Shown here: positions 37,030 through 48,855 of the stretch, piece by piece
Numbering within the stretch: position 1 is the stretch's first letter
How the letters are laid out: every line of letters begins with the position of its first letter
Origin: Lucinisca nassula
Lineage: Eukaryota > Mollusca > Bivalvia > Lucinida > Lucinidae
Assembly (NCBI GenBank): GCA_963580285.1
Contig: OY757026.1
Coordinates: forward strand, 43,827,431-43,891,430
Length of the DNA: 64,000 bases
Reading direction: 5' to 3'
The notes under the pieces: model-generated
What the model saw: the letters and a program-made list of their open reading frames with translations, nothing else
The model's database searches: none
What the model was told of the DNA's origin: nothing
Position numbers and translations under genes: made by a program

Positions 37030-38890
37030 TGTTTGCAGCAATGTCTTTTTAAGTTAAATGGTTATCAAACTACTTCTACAGGAGCTGTCTGATCTGGGCC
37101 TATATTGTTTGCAACCATGCCTTTTAAAGTTAAAAGGTTTTCAAACTACTCCTACAGGAGCTGTCTGATCTGGGCCCATATTGTGTGCAGCCATAACTTT
37201 TAAAGTTAAAAGGTTATCAAACTACTCCTACAGGAGCTTTCTGATCTGGGCCTATATTGTTTGCAGCCATGCCTTTTAAAGTTAAAAGGTTATCAAACTA
37301 CTCCTACAGGAGCTGTCTGATCTGGATCCATATTGTTTAAAGCCATAACTTTTAAAGTTAAAAGGTTATCAACCTACTCCTATATGAGCTGTCTGGTCTG
37401 GACCCATATTGTTTGCAGCCATGCCTTTTAAAATTAAAAGGTTATTAAACTACTCCTACAGGAGCTGTCTGATCTGATGTGGGCCCATATTGTATTCAAC
37501 CATGCCCTTTTAAGTAAAAAGTTTATCAAACTACTCCTACAGGAGCTGTCTGAACTTGGCCTATATTGTTTGCAACCATGCCTTTTTAAGTAAAAACTTT
37601 ATCAAACTACTCCTACAGGAGCTGTCTGAACTTGGCCTATAGTGTTTGCAACCATGCTTTTTAAAGTAAAAAGGTTATCAAACTTCTCCTACAGGAGCTG
37701 TCTGATCTTGGCCCATATTGTTTGCAACCATACCTTTTAAAGTTAAAAGGTTATCAAACTACTCTTACAGGAGCTGTCTGATCTGGGCCCATATTGTTTG
37801 CAGCAATGTCTTTTTAAGTTAAATGGTTATCAAACTACTTCTACAGGAGCTGTCTGATCTGGGACTATATTGTTTGCAACCATGCCTTTTAAAGTTAAAA
37901 GGTTTTCAAACTACTCCTACAGGAGCTGTCTGATCTGGGCCCATATTGTGTGCAGCCATAACTTTTAAAGTTAAAAGTTTATCAAACTACTTCTACAGGA
38001 GCTTTACGATCTGGGCCTATATTGTTTGCAGCCATGCCTTTTATAGTTAAAAGGTTATCAAACTACTCCTACAGGAGCTGTCTAATCTGGGCCCATATTA
38101 GTTGCAGCAATGCCTTTTACAATTAAAAGGTTATCAAACTACTCCTACAGGAGCTGTCTGATCTGGATCCATATTGTTTAGAGCCATAACTTTTAAAGTT
38201 AAAAGGTTATCAAACTACTCCTATATGAGCTGTCTGGTCTGGGCCCATATTGTTTGCAGCCATGCCGTTTAAAATTAAAAGGTTATCAAACTACTCCTAC
38301 AGGAGCTGTCTGATCTGGGCCCATATTGTTTGCAGCCATAACTTTTAAAGTTAAAATGTTATGAAACTACTCCTACAGGAGCTGTCTGATCTCGGCCCAT
38401 ATTGTTTCCAACCATAACTTTTCAAGTTAAAATGTTATCAAACTACTCAAACAGGAGCTGTCTGATGTTGGCCCATATTGGATTCAACCAAGCCTTTTTA
38501 AGTAAAAAGTTTATCAAACTACTCCTACAGGAGCTGTCTGAACTTGGCCTATATTGTTTGCAACCATGCTTTTTAAAGTAAAAGGTCATCAAACTACTCC
38601 TACAGGAGCTGTCTGATCTTGGCCCATATTGTTTGCAACCATGCCTTTTAAAGTTAAAAGGTTATCAAACTACTCTTACAGGAGCTGTCTGATCTGGGCC
38701 CATATTGTTTGCAGCAATGTCTTTTTAAGTTAAATGGTTATCAAACTACTTCTACAGGAGCTGTCTGATCTGGGCCTATATTGTTTGCAACCATGCCTTT
38801 TAAAGTTAAAAGGTTATCAAACTTCTCCTACAGGAGCGGTCTGATCTGGGCCCATATTGTATTCAAAAATGCCTTTTAAAATTAAAAGGT
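37030..38890 (+). repeat. Locally amplified ~0.8-0.9-kb sub-block
   Basis: The variant CAGCAATGTCTTTTTAAG occurs at 37036, 37801 and about 38712. GAACTTGGCCTATATTG or GAACTTGGCCTATAGTG occurs near 37.55, 37.63 and 38.53 kb. A 6-bp slippage duplication (TCTGATCTGATG) lies near 37470. Spacings of 765 and about 911 bp show repeated copying of the same few variant monomers. Confidence 0.7.
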
Positions 38891-40479
38891 TACCAAACTA
38901 CTCCTACAGGAGCTGTCTGATCTGGGCCAATATTGTTTGCAACCATGCCTTTAAAGGTAAAAGGTTATCAAACTACTCCTACAGGAGCTGTCTAATCTGA
39001 GCTCATATTGTTTGCAACTGTTACTTTAAAAGTCAAAAGGTTATCAAACTTCTCCTACAGGAGCTGTCTGATCTGGGCCCATATTGTTGCAGCCATGCCT
39101 TTAAAAGTTAAAAGGTTATAAAACTAGTCCTTCAGGAGCTGTCTGATCTGTGCCCATATTGTTTGCAGTCATAACTTTTAAAGTTAAAAGGTTACCAAAC
39201 TACTCCTACAGGATCTGTCTGATCTGGGCCCATATTGTTTCTAACCATGCCTTTTAAATATAAAAGATTATTAAACTACTCCTACAGGAGCTGTCTGATC
39301 TGGGCCTTAATTGTTTGCAGTCATAACTTTTTATCCAACTACTCCTACAGGATGTGTCTGATCGGGGCCCATATTGTTTGCAGCCATAACTTTTAAAGTT
39401 AAAAGGTCATCAAACTTCTCCTACAGGAGCTGTCTCATCTGGGCCCATATTGTTTGTAGCCATAACTTTCAAAGTTAAAATGTAATGAAACTACTCCTAT
39501 AGGAGCTGTTTGATCGGGGCCCATATTGTTTGCAACCATAACTTTTAAAGTTAAAAGGTTATCAAACTACTCCTACAGGAGCTGTCTGATCTGGGCCCAT
39601 ATTGTTTGCAGCCATAACATTTATAGTTAAAAGGTTATCAAACTACTGCTACAGGAGCTGTCTGATCTGGGCCCATATTGTTTGCAGCAATGCCTTTAAC
39701 ATTTTAAAGGTTATCAAACTACTCCTACAGGAGCTGTCTGATCTTGGCCCATATTGTTTACAACCATAACATTTAAAGTTAAAAGGTATTTAATCTACTC
39801 CTACAGGAGCTGTCTGATCTGGAACCATATTGTTTTCAACCATAACGTTTCAAGGTTATCAAACTACTCCTACAGGAGCTGTCTGATCTGGGCCCATATT
39901 GTTTGCTACCATGACTTTTAAAGTTAAAAGGTTATCAAACTACTCCTACAGGAGCTGTCTGATCTGGGCCCATATTGTTTGCAGCCATGCCTTTTAAAAT
40001 TAAAAGCTTATCAAACTACTCCTATAGGAGCTGTCAGATCTAGGCCCAAATTGTTTGCAGCCATAACTTTTAAAGTTAAAAGGTTATCAAACTACTCCTT
40101 CATGAGCTGTCTGATCTGGGCCCATATTGTTTGCAACCCTGCCTTTTAAAGTTAAAAGGTTATCAAGCTTCTTCTACAGGAGCTGTCTCATATGGGTCCA
40201 TATTGTTTGCAGCCATGCCATTTAAAGTTAAAAGGTTATCAAACTACACCTACAGGAGCTGTCTGATCTGGGCCCATATTGTTTGCAGCCATGCCTTTTA
40301 AAGTTAAAAGATTATCAAACTACTCCTGCAGGAGCTGTCTGATCTGGGCCATTATTGTTTTCAGCCATGACATTTAAAGTTAAAAGGTTATCAAACTACT
40401 CCTACAGGAGCTGTCTGATCTGGGCCTATATTTTTTGCAAGCATAACTTTTAAAGTTAAAAGGCGATCAAACTACTCCT

Positions 40480-41300
40480 ATATGAGCTGTCTCAACTGGG
40501 CCCTTATTCTTTGCAGCCATGCCTTTCAAAGTTAAAAGGTTATCAAACTGCTCCTACAGGAGCTGTCTCATCTGGGTCCATATTGTTTTCAGCCATAACT
40601 TTTAAATTTAAAAGGTTATAAAACTACTCCTACAGGAGCTGTTTGATCTGGACCCATATTGTTTTCAACCATAACTTGTAAAGTTAAAAGGTTATCAAAC
40701 TACACCTACAGGAGCTGTCTGATCTGGGCCTATATTGTTTGCAACCATGACTTATAAAGTTAAAAGGTTATCAAACTACTCCTACAGGAGCTGTCTGATC
40801 TGGGCCCATATTGTTTGCAGCCATGCCTTTTAAAATTAAAAGGTAATCAAACTACTCCTATAAGAGCTGTCTGATCTGGGCCCATATGGTTTGCAGCAAT
40901 AACTTTTAGATTTAAAAGGTTATCAAACTACTCCTTTATGAGCTGTCTGATCTGGGCCCATATTGTTTGCAACCATGACTTTTAAAGTTAAAAGGTTATC
41001 AAACTACTCCTACAGGAGCTGTCTGATCTGGGACCATCTTGCTTGCAACCATGCCTTTTAAAGTTAAAAGGTTATCAAACTACTCCTTTATGAGCTGTCT
41101 GATCTGGGCCCATATTGTTTGCATCCTGCCTTTTAAAGTTAAAAGGTTATCAAACTACTCCTACAGGAGCTGTCTGATCTGGTCCCATATTGATGCAGCC
41201 ATGCCTTTTAAAGTTAAAAGGTTATCAAACTACTTCTACAGGTGCTGTCTCATATGGGCCCATATTGTTTGCAGCCATGCCATTTATAGTTAAAAGGTTA
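40480..41300 (+). repeat. Sub-block duplicated at 46.26-46.92 kb
   Basis: CTCAACTGGGCCCTTATTCT at 40491 recurs at 46270, about 5.78 kb away. In both places it is followed by the GTCTCATCTGGGTCC monomer, the CATAACTTGTAAAG monomer and the CATATTGATGCAGCC monomer. The order of variants is preserved while the monomer number differs. Confidence 0.75.
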
Positions 41301-42339
41301 TCAAACTACTCCTACGGGAGCTATCTGATTTGGGCTCATATTGTTTGCCGCCATGCCTTTTAAAGTTAAAACGTTATCAAACTTCTCCTACAGGAGCTGT
41401 CTGATCTGAGCCCATATTATATATTGTTTGCAACCATTACTTTTAAAGTTAAAAGGTTATCAAACTTCTCCTACAGGAGCTGTCTGATCTGGGCCCATAT
41501 TGTTTGCTGCCATAACTTTTAAAATTAAAATGTAATCAAACTACTCCTACATGAGCTGTCTGATCTGTGCCCATATTGTATTCAACCATGCCTTTTAAAG
41601 TTAAAAGGTTATCAAACTACTCCTACAGGAGGTGTCTGATCTGGGCCCATATTGTTTGCACCCATTACTTTTAAAGTTAAAAGGTTATCAAACTACTCCT
41701 ACAGGAGCTGTCTGATCTGGGCCCATAGTGTTTGCAACCATGCCTTTAAAAGTGAAAAGGTTATCAAACTACTCCTACAGGAGCTGTCTGATCTGGGCCC
41801 ATATTGTTTGCAACCATGCCTTTTAAAGTTAAAAGGTTATCAAACTACTCCTACAGGAGCTGTCTGATCTGGGCCCATATTGTTTGCTACCATGCCTTCT
41901 AAAGTTAAAAGGTTATCAAACTACTCCTACAGGAGCTGTCTGATCTGGGCCCATAGTGTTTGCAACCATGCCTTTTAAAGTAAAAAGGTTATCAAACTAC
42001 TCCTACAGGAGCTGTCTGATCTGGGCCCATAGTGTTTGCAACCATGCATACTAAAGTAAAAATGTTATGAAACTACTCCTACAGGTGCTGTCTCATCTGG
42101 GCCCATATTGTTTGCAACCATGCCTTTTAAAGTTAAAAGGTTATCAAACTACTCCTTCAGGAGCTGTCTGATCTGGGCTCATATTTTTGCAGCCATGTCT
42201 TTTAAAGTTAAAAGATTATCAAACTACTCCTACAGGAGCTGTCTGATCTGGGCCCATATTGTTTTCAGCCATGACATTTAAAGTTAAAAGGTTATCAAAC
42301 TACTCCTACAGGAGCTGTCTCATTTGGGCCATATTGTTT

Positions 42340-43500
42340 GCAACCATGCCTTTTAAAGATAAAAGGTTATCAAACTACTTCTATAGGAGCTGTCTGATCT
42401 GGGCCCATATTGTATGCAGCCATGCCTTTCAAAGTTAAAATGTTAAGAAACTACTCCTACAGGAGCTGTATGATATGAACCCATATTGTTTGCAACCATG
42501 CCTTTTAAAGTTAAAAGGTTATCAAATTACACCTAAAGGTGCTGTCTAATCTGGGCCTATATTGTTTGCAACCATAACTTTTAAAGTTAAACGGTTATCA
42601 AACTTCTCCTACAGGAGCTGTCTGATCTGGGCCCATCTTGTTTGCAAACATAATTTTAAAGTTAAAAGGTTATCAAACTACTACTACAGGAGCTGTCTGA
42701 TCTGGTCCCATATTGATGCAGCCATGCCTTTTAAAGTTAAAAGGTTACCAAACTACTTCTACAGGAGCTGTCTCATATGGGCCCATATTGTTTGCAGCCC
42801 TGCCTTTAAAATTAAAAGGTTTTCAAACTACTCCTACAGGAGCTGTTTGATCTGGGACCATATTGTTTGCAGCCATGCCTTTTAAAGTTAAAAGATTATC
42901 AAACTACTCCTTCAGGAGCTGTCTGATCTGGGCCCATATTGTTTTCAGCCATAACATTTAAGTTAAAAGGTTATCAAACTACTCCTACAGGAGATGTCTG
43001 CTCTGGGCTCATATTGTTTGCAAGCATAAATTTTAAAAGTTAAAAGGCTATTAAACTACTCCTACAGGAGCTGTCTCATCGGGGCCCTTATTGTTTGCAG
43101 CCATGCCTTCCAAAGTTAAAAGGTTATCAAACTGCTACTACAGGAGCTGACTGATCTGGGCCCATATTGTTTGCAACCTTGCCTTTTCAAGCTAAAAGGT
43201 TAACAAACTACTCCTACAGGAGATGTCTGATCTGGGAAAATATTGTTTGCAGCCATGACTTTTAAATTTAAAAGGTTATCAAACTACTCGTACAGGAGCT
43301 GTCTGCTCTGGACCCATATTGTTTTCAACCATAACTTGTAAAGTTAAAAGGTTATCAAACTACTCCTACAGGAGCTGTCTGATCTCGGCCCATATTGTTT
43401 GCAACCATGACTTTTAAAGTTAAAAGGTTATCAAACTACTCCTACAGGAGCTGTCTGATCTGGGCCCATATTGTTTGCAGCCATGCCTTTTAAAATTAAA
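42340..43500 (+). repeat. Sub-block duplicated at 49.1-50.2 kb
   Basis: GCTGTCTAATCTGGGCCTA at 42541 recurs at about 49308, and TAACAAACTACTCC followed by GGGAAAATATTG at 43201 recurs at about 49978. The offset is about 6.77 kb. The inverted block at 47.03-48.83 kb lies between the two copies. Confidence 0.78.
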
Positions 43501-43943
43501 AGGTAATCAAACTACTCCTATAGGAGTTGTCTAATCTGGGCCCATATTGTTTGCAACCATAACTTTTAAAGTTAAAAGGTTATCAAACTACTCCTAAAGG
43601 AGCTGTTAGATCTGAGCCCATATTGTTTGCAACCATGCCTTTTAAAGTTAAATGGTTTTCAAACTACTCCTATAGGAGCTGTCTGATCTGGTCCCATATT
43701 GATGCAGCCAGGCCTTTTAAATTTAAAAGGTTATCAAACTACCTCTAAAGGTGCTATCTGATCTGGGCCAATATTGTTTTCAGCCATAACATTTAAAGTT
43801 AAAAGGTTATCAATCTACTCCTACAGGAGTTGTCTGATCTGGGCCATATTGTTTGCAACCATTACTCTTAAAGTTAAAAGGTTATCAAACTTCTCCTACA
43901 GGAGCTGACTCATCTGGGCCAATATTGTTTGCAACCTTGCCTT

Positions 43944-45000
43944 TTAAAGTTAAATGATTATCAAACTACTCCTTAAGGAGCTGTTTGATCCGGGCCCATA
44001 TTGTTTGCTGCCATACCTTTTAAAGTTAAAATGTTATCTAACTGCTCCTACAGCAGCTGTCTGATCTCGGCCCATATTGTATTCAACCATGCCTTTTTAA
44101 GTTAAAAGGTTATCAAACTACTCCTACAGGAGCTGTCTGATCTGGGCCCATATTGTCTGCAACCATGCGTTTTAAAGTTAAAATGTTATCAAACTACTCC
44201 TACAGGGGCTGTCTGATCTGGGCCCATATTGTTTGCAACCATGCCTTTTAAAGTTAAAAGGTTATCAAACTACTCCTGTAGGAGCTGTCTGATCTGGGCC
44301 CATATTATTTGCAACCATAATTTTAAAGTTAAAAATGTTATCAAACTACTCCTACATGATCTGTCTGATCTGGACCCGTATTTTTTTGCAACCATGCCTT
44401 TTAAAGTTAAAAGGTTATCAAACTACTCCTACAGGAGCTGTCTGATCTGGGCCCATATTGTTTGCAGCCATGCCTTTTAAAATTAAAAGGTTATCAAACT
44501 ACTCCTACAGGAGCTGTCTGATCTGGGCCCATATTGTTTGCAACCATGCCTTTTAAAGTTAAAAGGTTATCAAACTACTCCTACAGGAGCTGTCTAATCT
44601 GGGCCCATATAAGTTGCAGCAATGCCTTTTACAATTAAAAGGTTATCAAACTACTCCTACAGGAGCTGTCTAATCTGGGCCCATAATAGTTGCAGCAATG
44701 CCTTTTACAATTAAAAGGTTATCAAACTACTCCTACAGGAGCTGTCTGATCTGGACCCGTATTGTTTAAAGCCATAACTTTTAAAGTTAAAAGGTTATCA
44801 AACTACTCCTATATGAGCTGTCTGGTTTGGGCCTGGGCCTATATTGTTTGCAGCCATAACTTTTAAAGTTGAAAGGTTATCAAACAACTCATATAAGACC
44901 TGTCTAATCTGGGTCCATATTAGTTGCAGCAATGCCTTTTACAATTAAAAGGTTATCAAACTACTCCTACAGGAGCTGTCTGATCTGAGCCCATATTGTT
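43944..45000 (+). repeat. Source-like region of the inverted copy at 47.03-48.83 kb
   Basis: Several private variants here are found on the opposite strand at 47.03-48.83 kb in mirrored order. They are CTGTTTGATCCGGGCCC with TATCTAACTGCTCC (about 43.98-44.05 kb), ATTATTTGCAACCATAATTT (about 44.30 kb), the CATAAGTTGCAGCAATGCC and AATAGTTGCAGCAATGCC pair (about 44.60-44.70 kb), and CTATATGAGCTGTCTGGTTT (about 44.81 kb). Confidence 0.8.
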
Positions 45001-47025
45001 TGCAGCCATGCCTTTTTAAGTTAAAAGGTTATCAAACTACATCTACAGGAGCTGTCTGATCTTGGCTCGTATTGTTTGCAACCATGCCATTTAAAGTTAA
45101 AAGGTTATCAAACTACTCCTACAGGAGCTGTCTGATCTGGGCCCCTATTGTTTGCAACCATAACTTTTAAAGTTTAAAGGTTATCAAACTACTCCTACAG
45201 GAGCTGTCTGATCTGGGCCTTTATTGTTTGCAGCCATAACTTTTAAAGTAAAAAGGTTATCAAATTACTTATACAGGAGCTGTCTGATCTGGGCCCATAT
45301 TGTTTGCAGCCATAACTTTTAAATTTAAAAGGTTATCAAACTACTCCTACAGGAGCTGTCTAACCTGGGCACATATTGTTTGCAGCCATAACATTTATAG
45401 TTTAAAGGTTATCGAACTACTCCTACAGGAGCTGTCTGATCTGGGCCCATATTGTTTGCAGCAATGCCTTTTACATTTAAAAGGTTATCAAACTACTCCT
45501 ACAGGAGCTGTCTGATCTGGGCCCATATTGTTTGCAGCAATGCCTTTTACATTTAAAAGGTTATCAAACTACTCCTACAGGAGCTGTCTGATCTAGGCCC
45601 ATTTTGTTTACAACCATAACATTTAAAGTAAAAATGTATTCAAACTACTCCTACAGGAGCTGTCTGATCTGGGCCCATATTGTTTGCAGCCATTACTTTT
45701 TAAGTTAAAAGGTTATCAAACTACTCCTACAGGAGCTGTCTGATCTGGATCCATATTGTTTTCAACCATAACTTTTAAAATTAAAAGGTTATCAAACTAC
45801 TCCTACAGGAGCTGTCTGATCTGGGTCCATATTGTTTGCAGCCATGCCTTTTAAAATTAGAAGGTTATCAAACTACTCCTATAGGAGCTGTCTGATCTGG
45901 GCCCATATTGTTTACAGCCATAATATTTAAAGTTAAAAGGTTATCAAACAACTCCTTCTTGAGCTGTCTGATCTGGGCCCATATTGTTTGCAAACCTGCC
46001 TTTTAAAGTTAAAAGGTTAACAAACTACTCCTACAGGAGCTGTCTGATCTGGTCCCATATTGATGCAGCCATGCCTTTTAAAGTTAAAAGATTATCAAAC
46101 TTCTTCGACAGGAGCTGTCTCATATGCGCCCATATTGTTTGCCGCCATGCCTTTTAAAGTTATATGAATATCAAACTACTCCTGCAGGAGCTGTCTGATC
46201 TGGGCCCATATTGTTTTCAGTCATAACATTTAAAGTTAAAAGGTTATCAAACTACTCCTACAGGAGCGTCTCAACTGGGCCCTTATTCTTTGCAGCCATG
46301 CCTTTCAAAGTTAAAAGGTTATCAAACTGCTCCTACAGGAGCTGTCTCATCTGGGTCCATATTGTTTTCAGCCATAACTTTTAAATTTAAAAGGTTATCA
46401 AACTACTCCTACAGGAGCTGTTTGATCTGGACCCATATTGTTTTCAACCATAACTTGTAAAGTTAAAAAGTTATCTAACTACACCTACAGGAGCTGTCTG
46501 ATCTGGGTCCATATTGTTTGCAACCATGACTTTTAAAGTTAAAAGTTTATCAAACTACTCCTTCAGGAGCTGTCTGATCTGGGCCATTATTGTTTGCAGC
46601 CATGCCTTTTAAAATTAAAAGGTAATCACACTACTCCTAAAGGAGCTGTCTGATCTGGGCCCATATTGTTTGCAGCAATAACTTTTAAATTTAAAAGGGT
46701 ATCAAACTACTCCTTCATGAGCTGTCTGATCTGGACCCATCTTGTTTGCAACATGCTTTTTAAATATAAAAGGTTATCAAACTACTCCTTAAGGAGCTAT
46801 CTGATCTGGTCCCATATTGATGCAGCCATGCCTTTTAAAGTTAAAAGGTTATCAAACTACTTCTACAGGTGCTGTCTCGTATGGGCCCATATTGTTTGCA
46901 GCCATGCCATTTAAAGTTAAAAGGTTATCAAACTGCTCCTACAGGACCTGTCGGATTTGGGCTCATATTGTTTGCAGCCATGCCTTTTAAAGATAAAAGA
47001 TTATCAACTTACTCCTACAGGAGCT

Positions 47026-47060
47026 GTCTGATCCTGTAGCTACTGTAGGAGTAGTTTGAC
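47026..47060. other. Forward-to-reverse orientation switch 2
   Basis: Forward satellite ending GAGCTGTCTGATC is joined to reverse satellite beginning CTGTAGCTACTGTAGGAG. The string GTCTGATCCT (47026-47035) is the same as at the switch near 4900. The join sits beside the monomer's internal inverted repeat. Confidence 0.9.
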
Positions 47061-48818
47061 AACCTTTTAACTTTAAAAGTTATAGTTACAAACAATATTG
47101 GCCCAGATCCGACACCTCCTGTAGGAGTAGTTTGATAACATTTTAACATAAAGATTTTTGGATGCAAACAATATGGGCCCAGATCAGACAGCTCCTGTAG
47201 AAGTAGTTTGATAACCTGGTAACTTGAAAAGTTATGGTTGCAAACAATATGGGCCCAGATCAGACAGCTCCTGTAGCAGTAGTTTGATAACCTTATAACT
47301 TTAAAAGTTATAGCTGCAAACAATTTGGGCCCAGATCAGACAGCTCCTGTAGGATTAGTTTGATAACCGTTTAATTTTAAGCGGCATGGCTGCAAACAAT
47401 ATGGGCCCAAACCAGACAGCTCATATAGGAGTAGTTTGATAACCTTTTAACTTTAAAAGTTATGGCTTTAAACAATATGGGTCCAGATTAGACAGCTCCT
47501 GTAGGAGTAGTTTGATAACCTTTTAATTGTAAAAGGCATTGCTGCAACTAATATGGGCCCAGATTAGACAGCTCCTGTAGGAGTAGTTTGATAACCTTTT
47601 AATTGTAAAAGGCATTGCTGCAACTTATATGGATATGGGCCCAGATTAGACAGCTCCTGTAGGAGTAGTTTGATAACCTTTTAACTTTAAAAGTCATGGT
47701 TGCAAACAATATGGGCCCAGATCAGACAGCTCCTGTAGGAGTAGTTTGATAACCTTTTAATTTTAAAAGGCATGGTTGCAAACAATACGGGTCCAGATCA
47801 GACAGATCATGTAGGAGTAGTTTGATAACATTTTTAACTTTAAAATTATGGTTGCAAATAATATGGGCCCAGATCAGACAGCTCTTACAGGAGTAGTTTG
47901 ATAACCTTTTAACTTTAAAAGTTATGGCTGCAAACAATATGGGCCCAGATCAGACAGCTCCTGTAGGAGAAATTTGATAACCTTTTAACTTTAAATGGCA
48001 TGGCTGCAAACAATATAGGCCAAGATTAGACAGCTCCTGTAGGAGCAGTTTGATAACATTTCAACTTTAAAAGGCATGGTTGCTAACAATATAAGGGACT
48101 AGATCAGACAGCTCCTGTAGGAGTAGTTTGATAACATTTTAACTTTAAATGGCATGGTTGCATACAATATGGGCCCAGATCAGACAGCTCCTGTAGAAGT
48201 AGTTTGATAACCTTTTAATTTTAAAAGTTATGGCTGCAAACAATATGGGCCCAGATCAGACAGCTCCTATATGAGTAGTTTGATAACCTTTTATCTTTAA
48301 AAGGCATGTTTGAAAACAATATGGGCCGAGATCAGACAGCACCTGTAGGAGTAGTTTGATAACCTTTTAACTTTAAAAAGTTATGGCTGCAAGCAATATG
48401 GGCCCAGATCAGACAGCTCCTTAAGGAGTAGTTTGATAACCTTTTAACTTTAAAAGGCATGGCTGCAAACAATATGGGCCCAGATCAGACAGCTCCTGAA
48501 GGAGTAGTTTGATAACCTTTTTTTACTTTAAAAGGCATGGTTGCAAACAATATGGGCCCAGATCAGACAGCTCCTGTAGGAGTAGTTTGATAACCTTTTA
48601 ACTTTAAAACGCATGGTTGCAGACAATATGGGCCCAGATCAGACAGCTCCTGTAGGAGTAGTTTGATAACCTTTTAACTTAAAAAGGCATGGCTGAATAC
48701 AATATGGGCCGAGATCAGACAGCTCCTGTAGGAGCAGTTAGATAACATTTTAACTTTAAAAGGTATGGCAGCAAACAATATGGGCCCGGATCAAACAGCT
48801 CCTTAAGGAGTAGTTTGA
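47046..48818 (-). repeat. 76-bp satellite array, reverse block 2 (inverted duplicate)
   Basis: About 23 minus-strand monomers flanked by forward satellite on both sides. Reading its reverse complement gives the same series of variants as 43.94-45.0 kb, but the block is about 0.6 kb longer in one interval. The monomer at about 47.62-47.64 kb carries an 8-bp slippage (ATGGATATGGGCCC). It is best explained as an inverted duplication of the nearby forward sequence. Confidence 0.9.
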
Positions 48819-48855
48819 TAATCATTTAACTTTCTCAAACTACTCCTACAGGAGC
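48798..48855. other. Reverse-to-forward orientation switch with inverted arms
   Basis: GCTCCTTAAGGAGTAGTTTGA at 48798-48818 pairs with TCAAACTACTCCTACAGGAGC at 48835-48855, with differences only in the centre of the small inverted repeat. The spacer is 16 bp. The join is at the same TTTGA/TCAAA position of the monomer as the switch at 22343. Confidence 0.9.

Larger units (their letters stand above)
22348..47030 (+). repeat. 76-bp satellite array, forward block 2
   Basis: About 325 forward monomers without any unique insertion. Sub-blocks are duplicated at several scales (listed separately). A recurring variant monomer with CCATATTGATGCAGCC in place of CCATATTGTTTGCAGCC appears near 22.53, 23.07, 24.27, 29.84, 32.78, 34.37, 35.66, 41.19, 42.71, 43.69, 46.06 and 46.82 kb. 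No gene is seen. Confidence 0.97.

Noticed and set aside
42562..42885. Longest open reading frame over satellite (107 codons) and about 25 similar ones on both strands
   Set aside because: They are translations of the repeat (recurring FKVKRLSNYSYRSCLIWAHIV). Because 76 is one more than a multiple of three, a frame rotates through all three phases, and occasional loss of TAA or TGA gives frames of 60-107 codons. There is no start context, codon bias or conserved domain.
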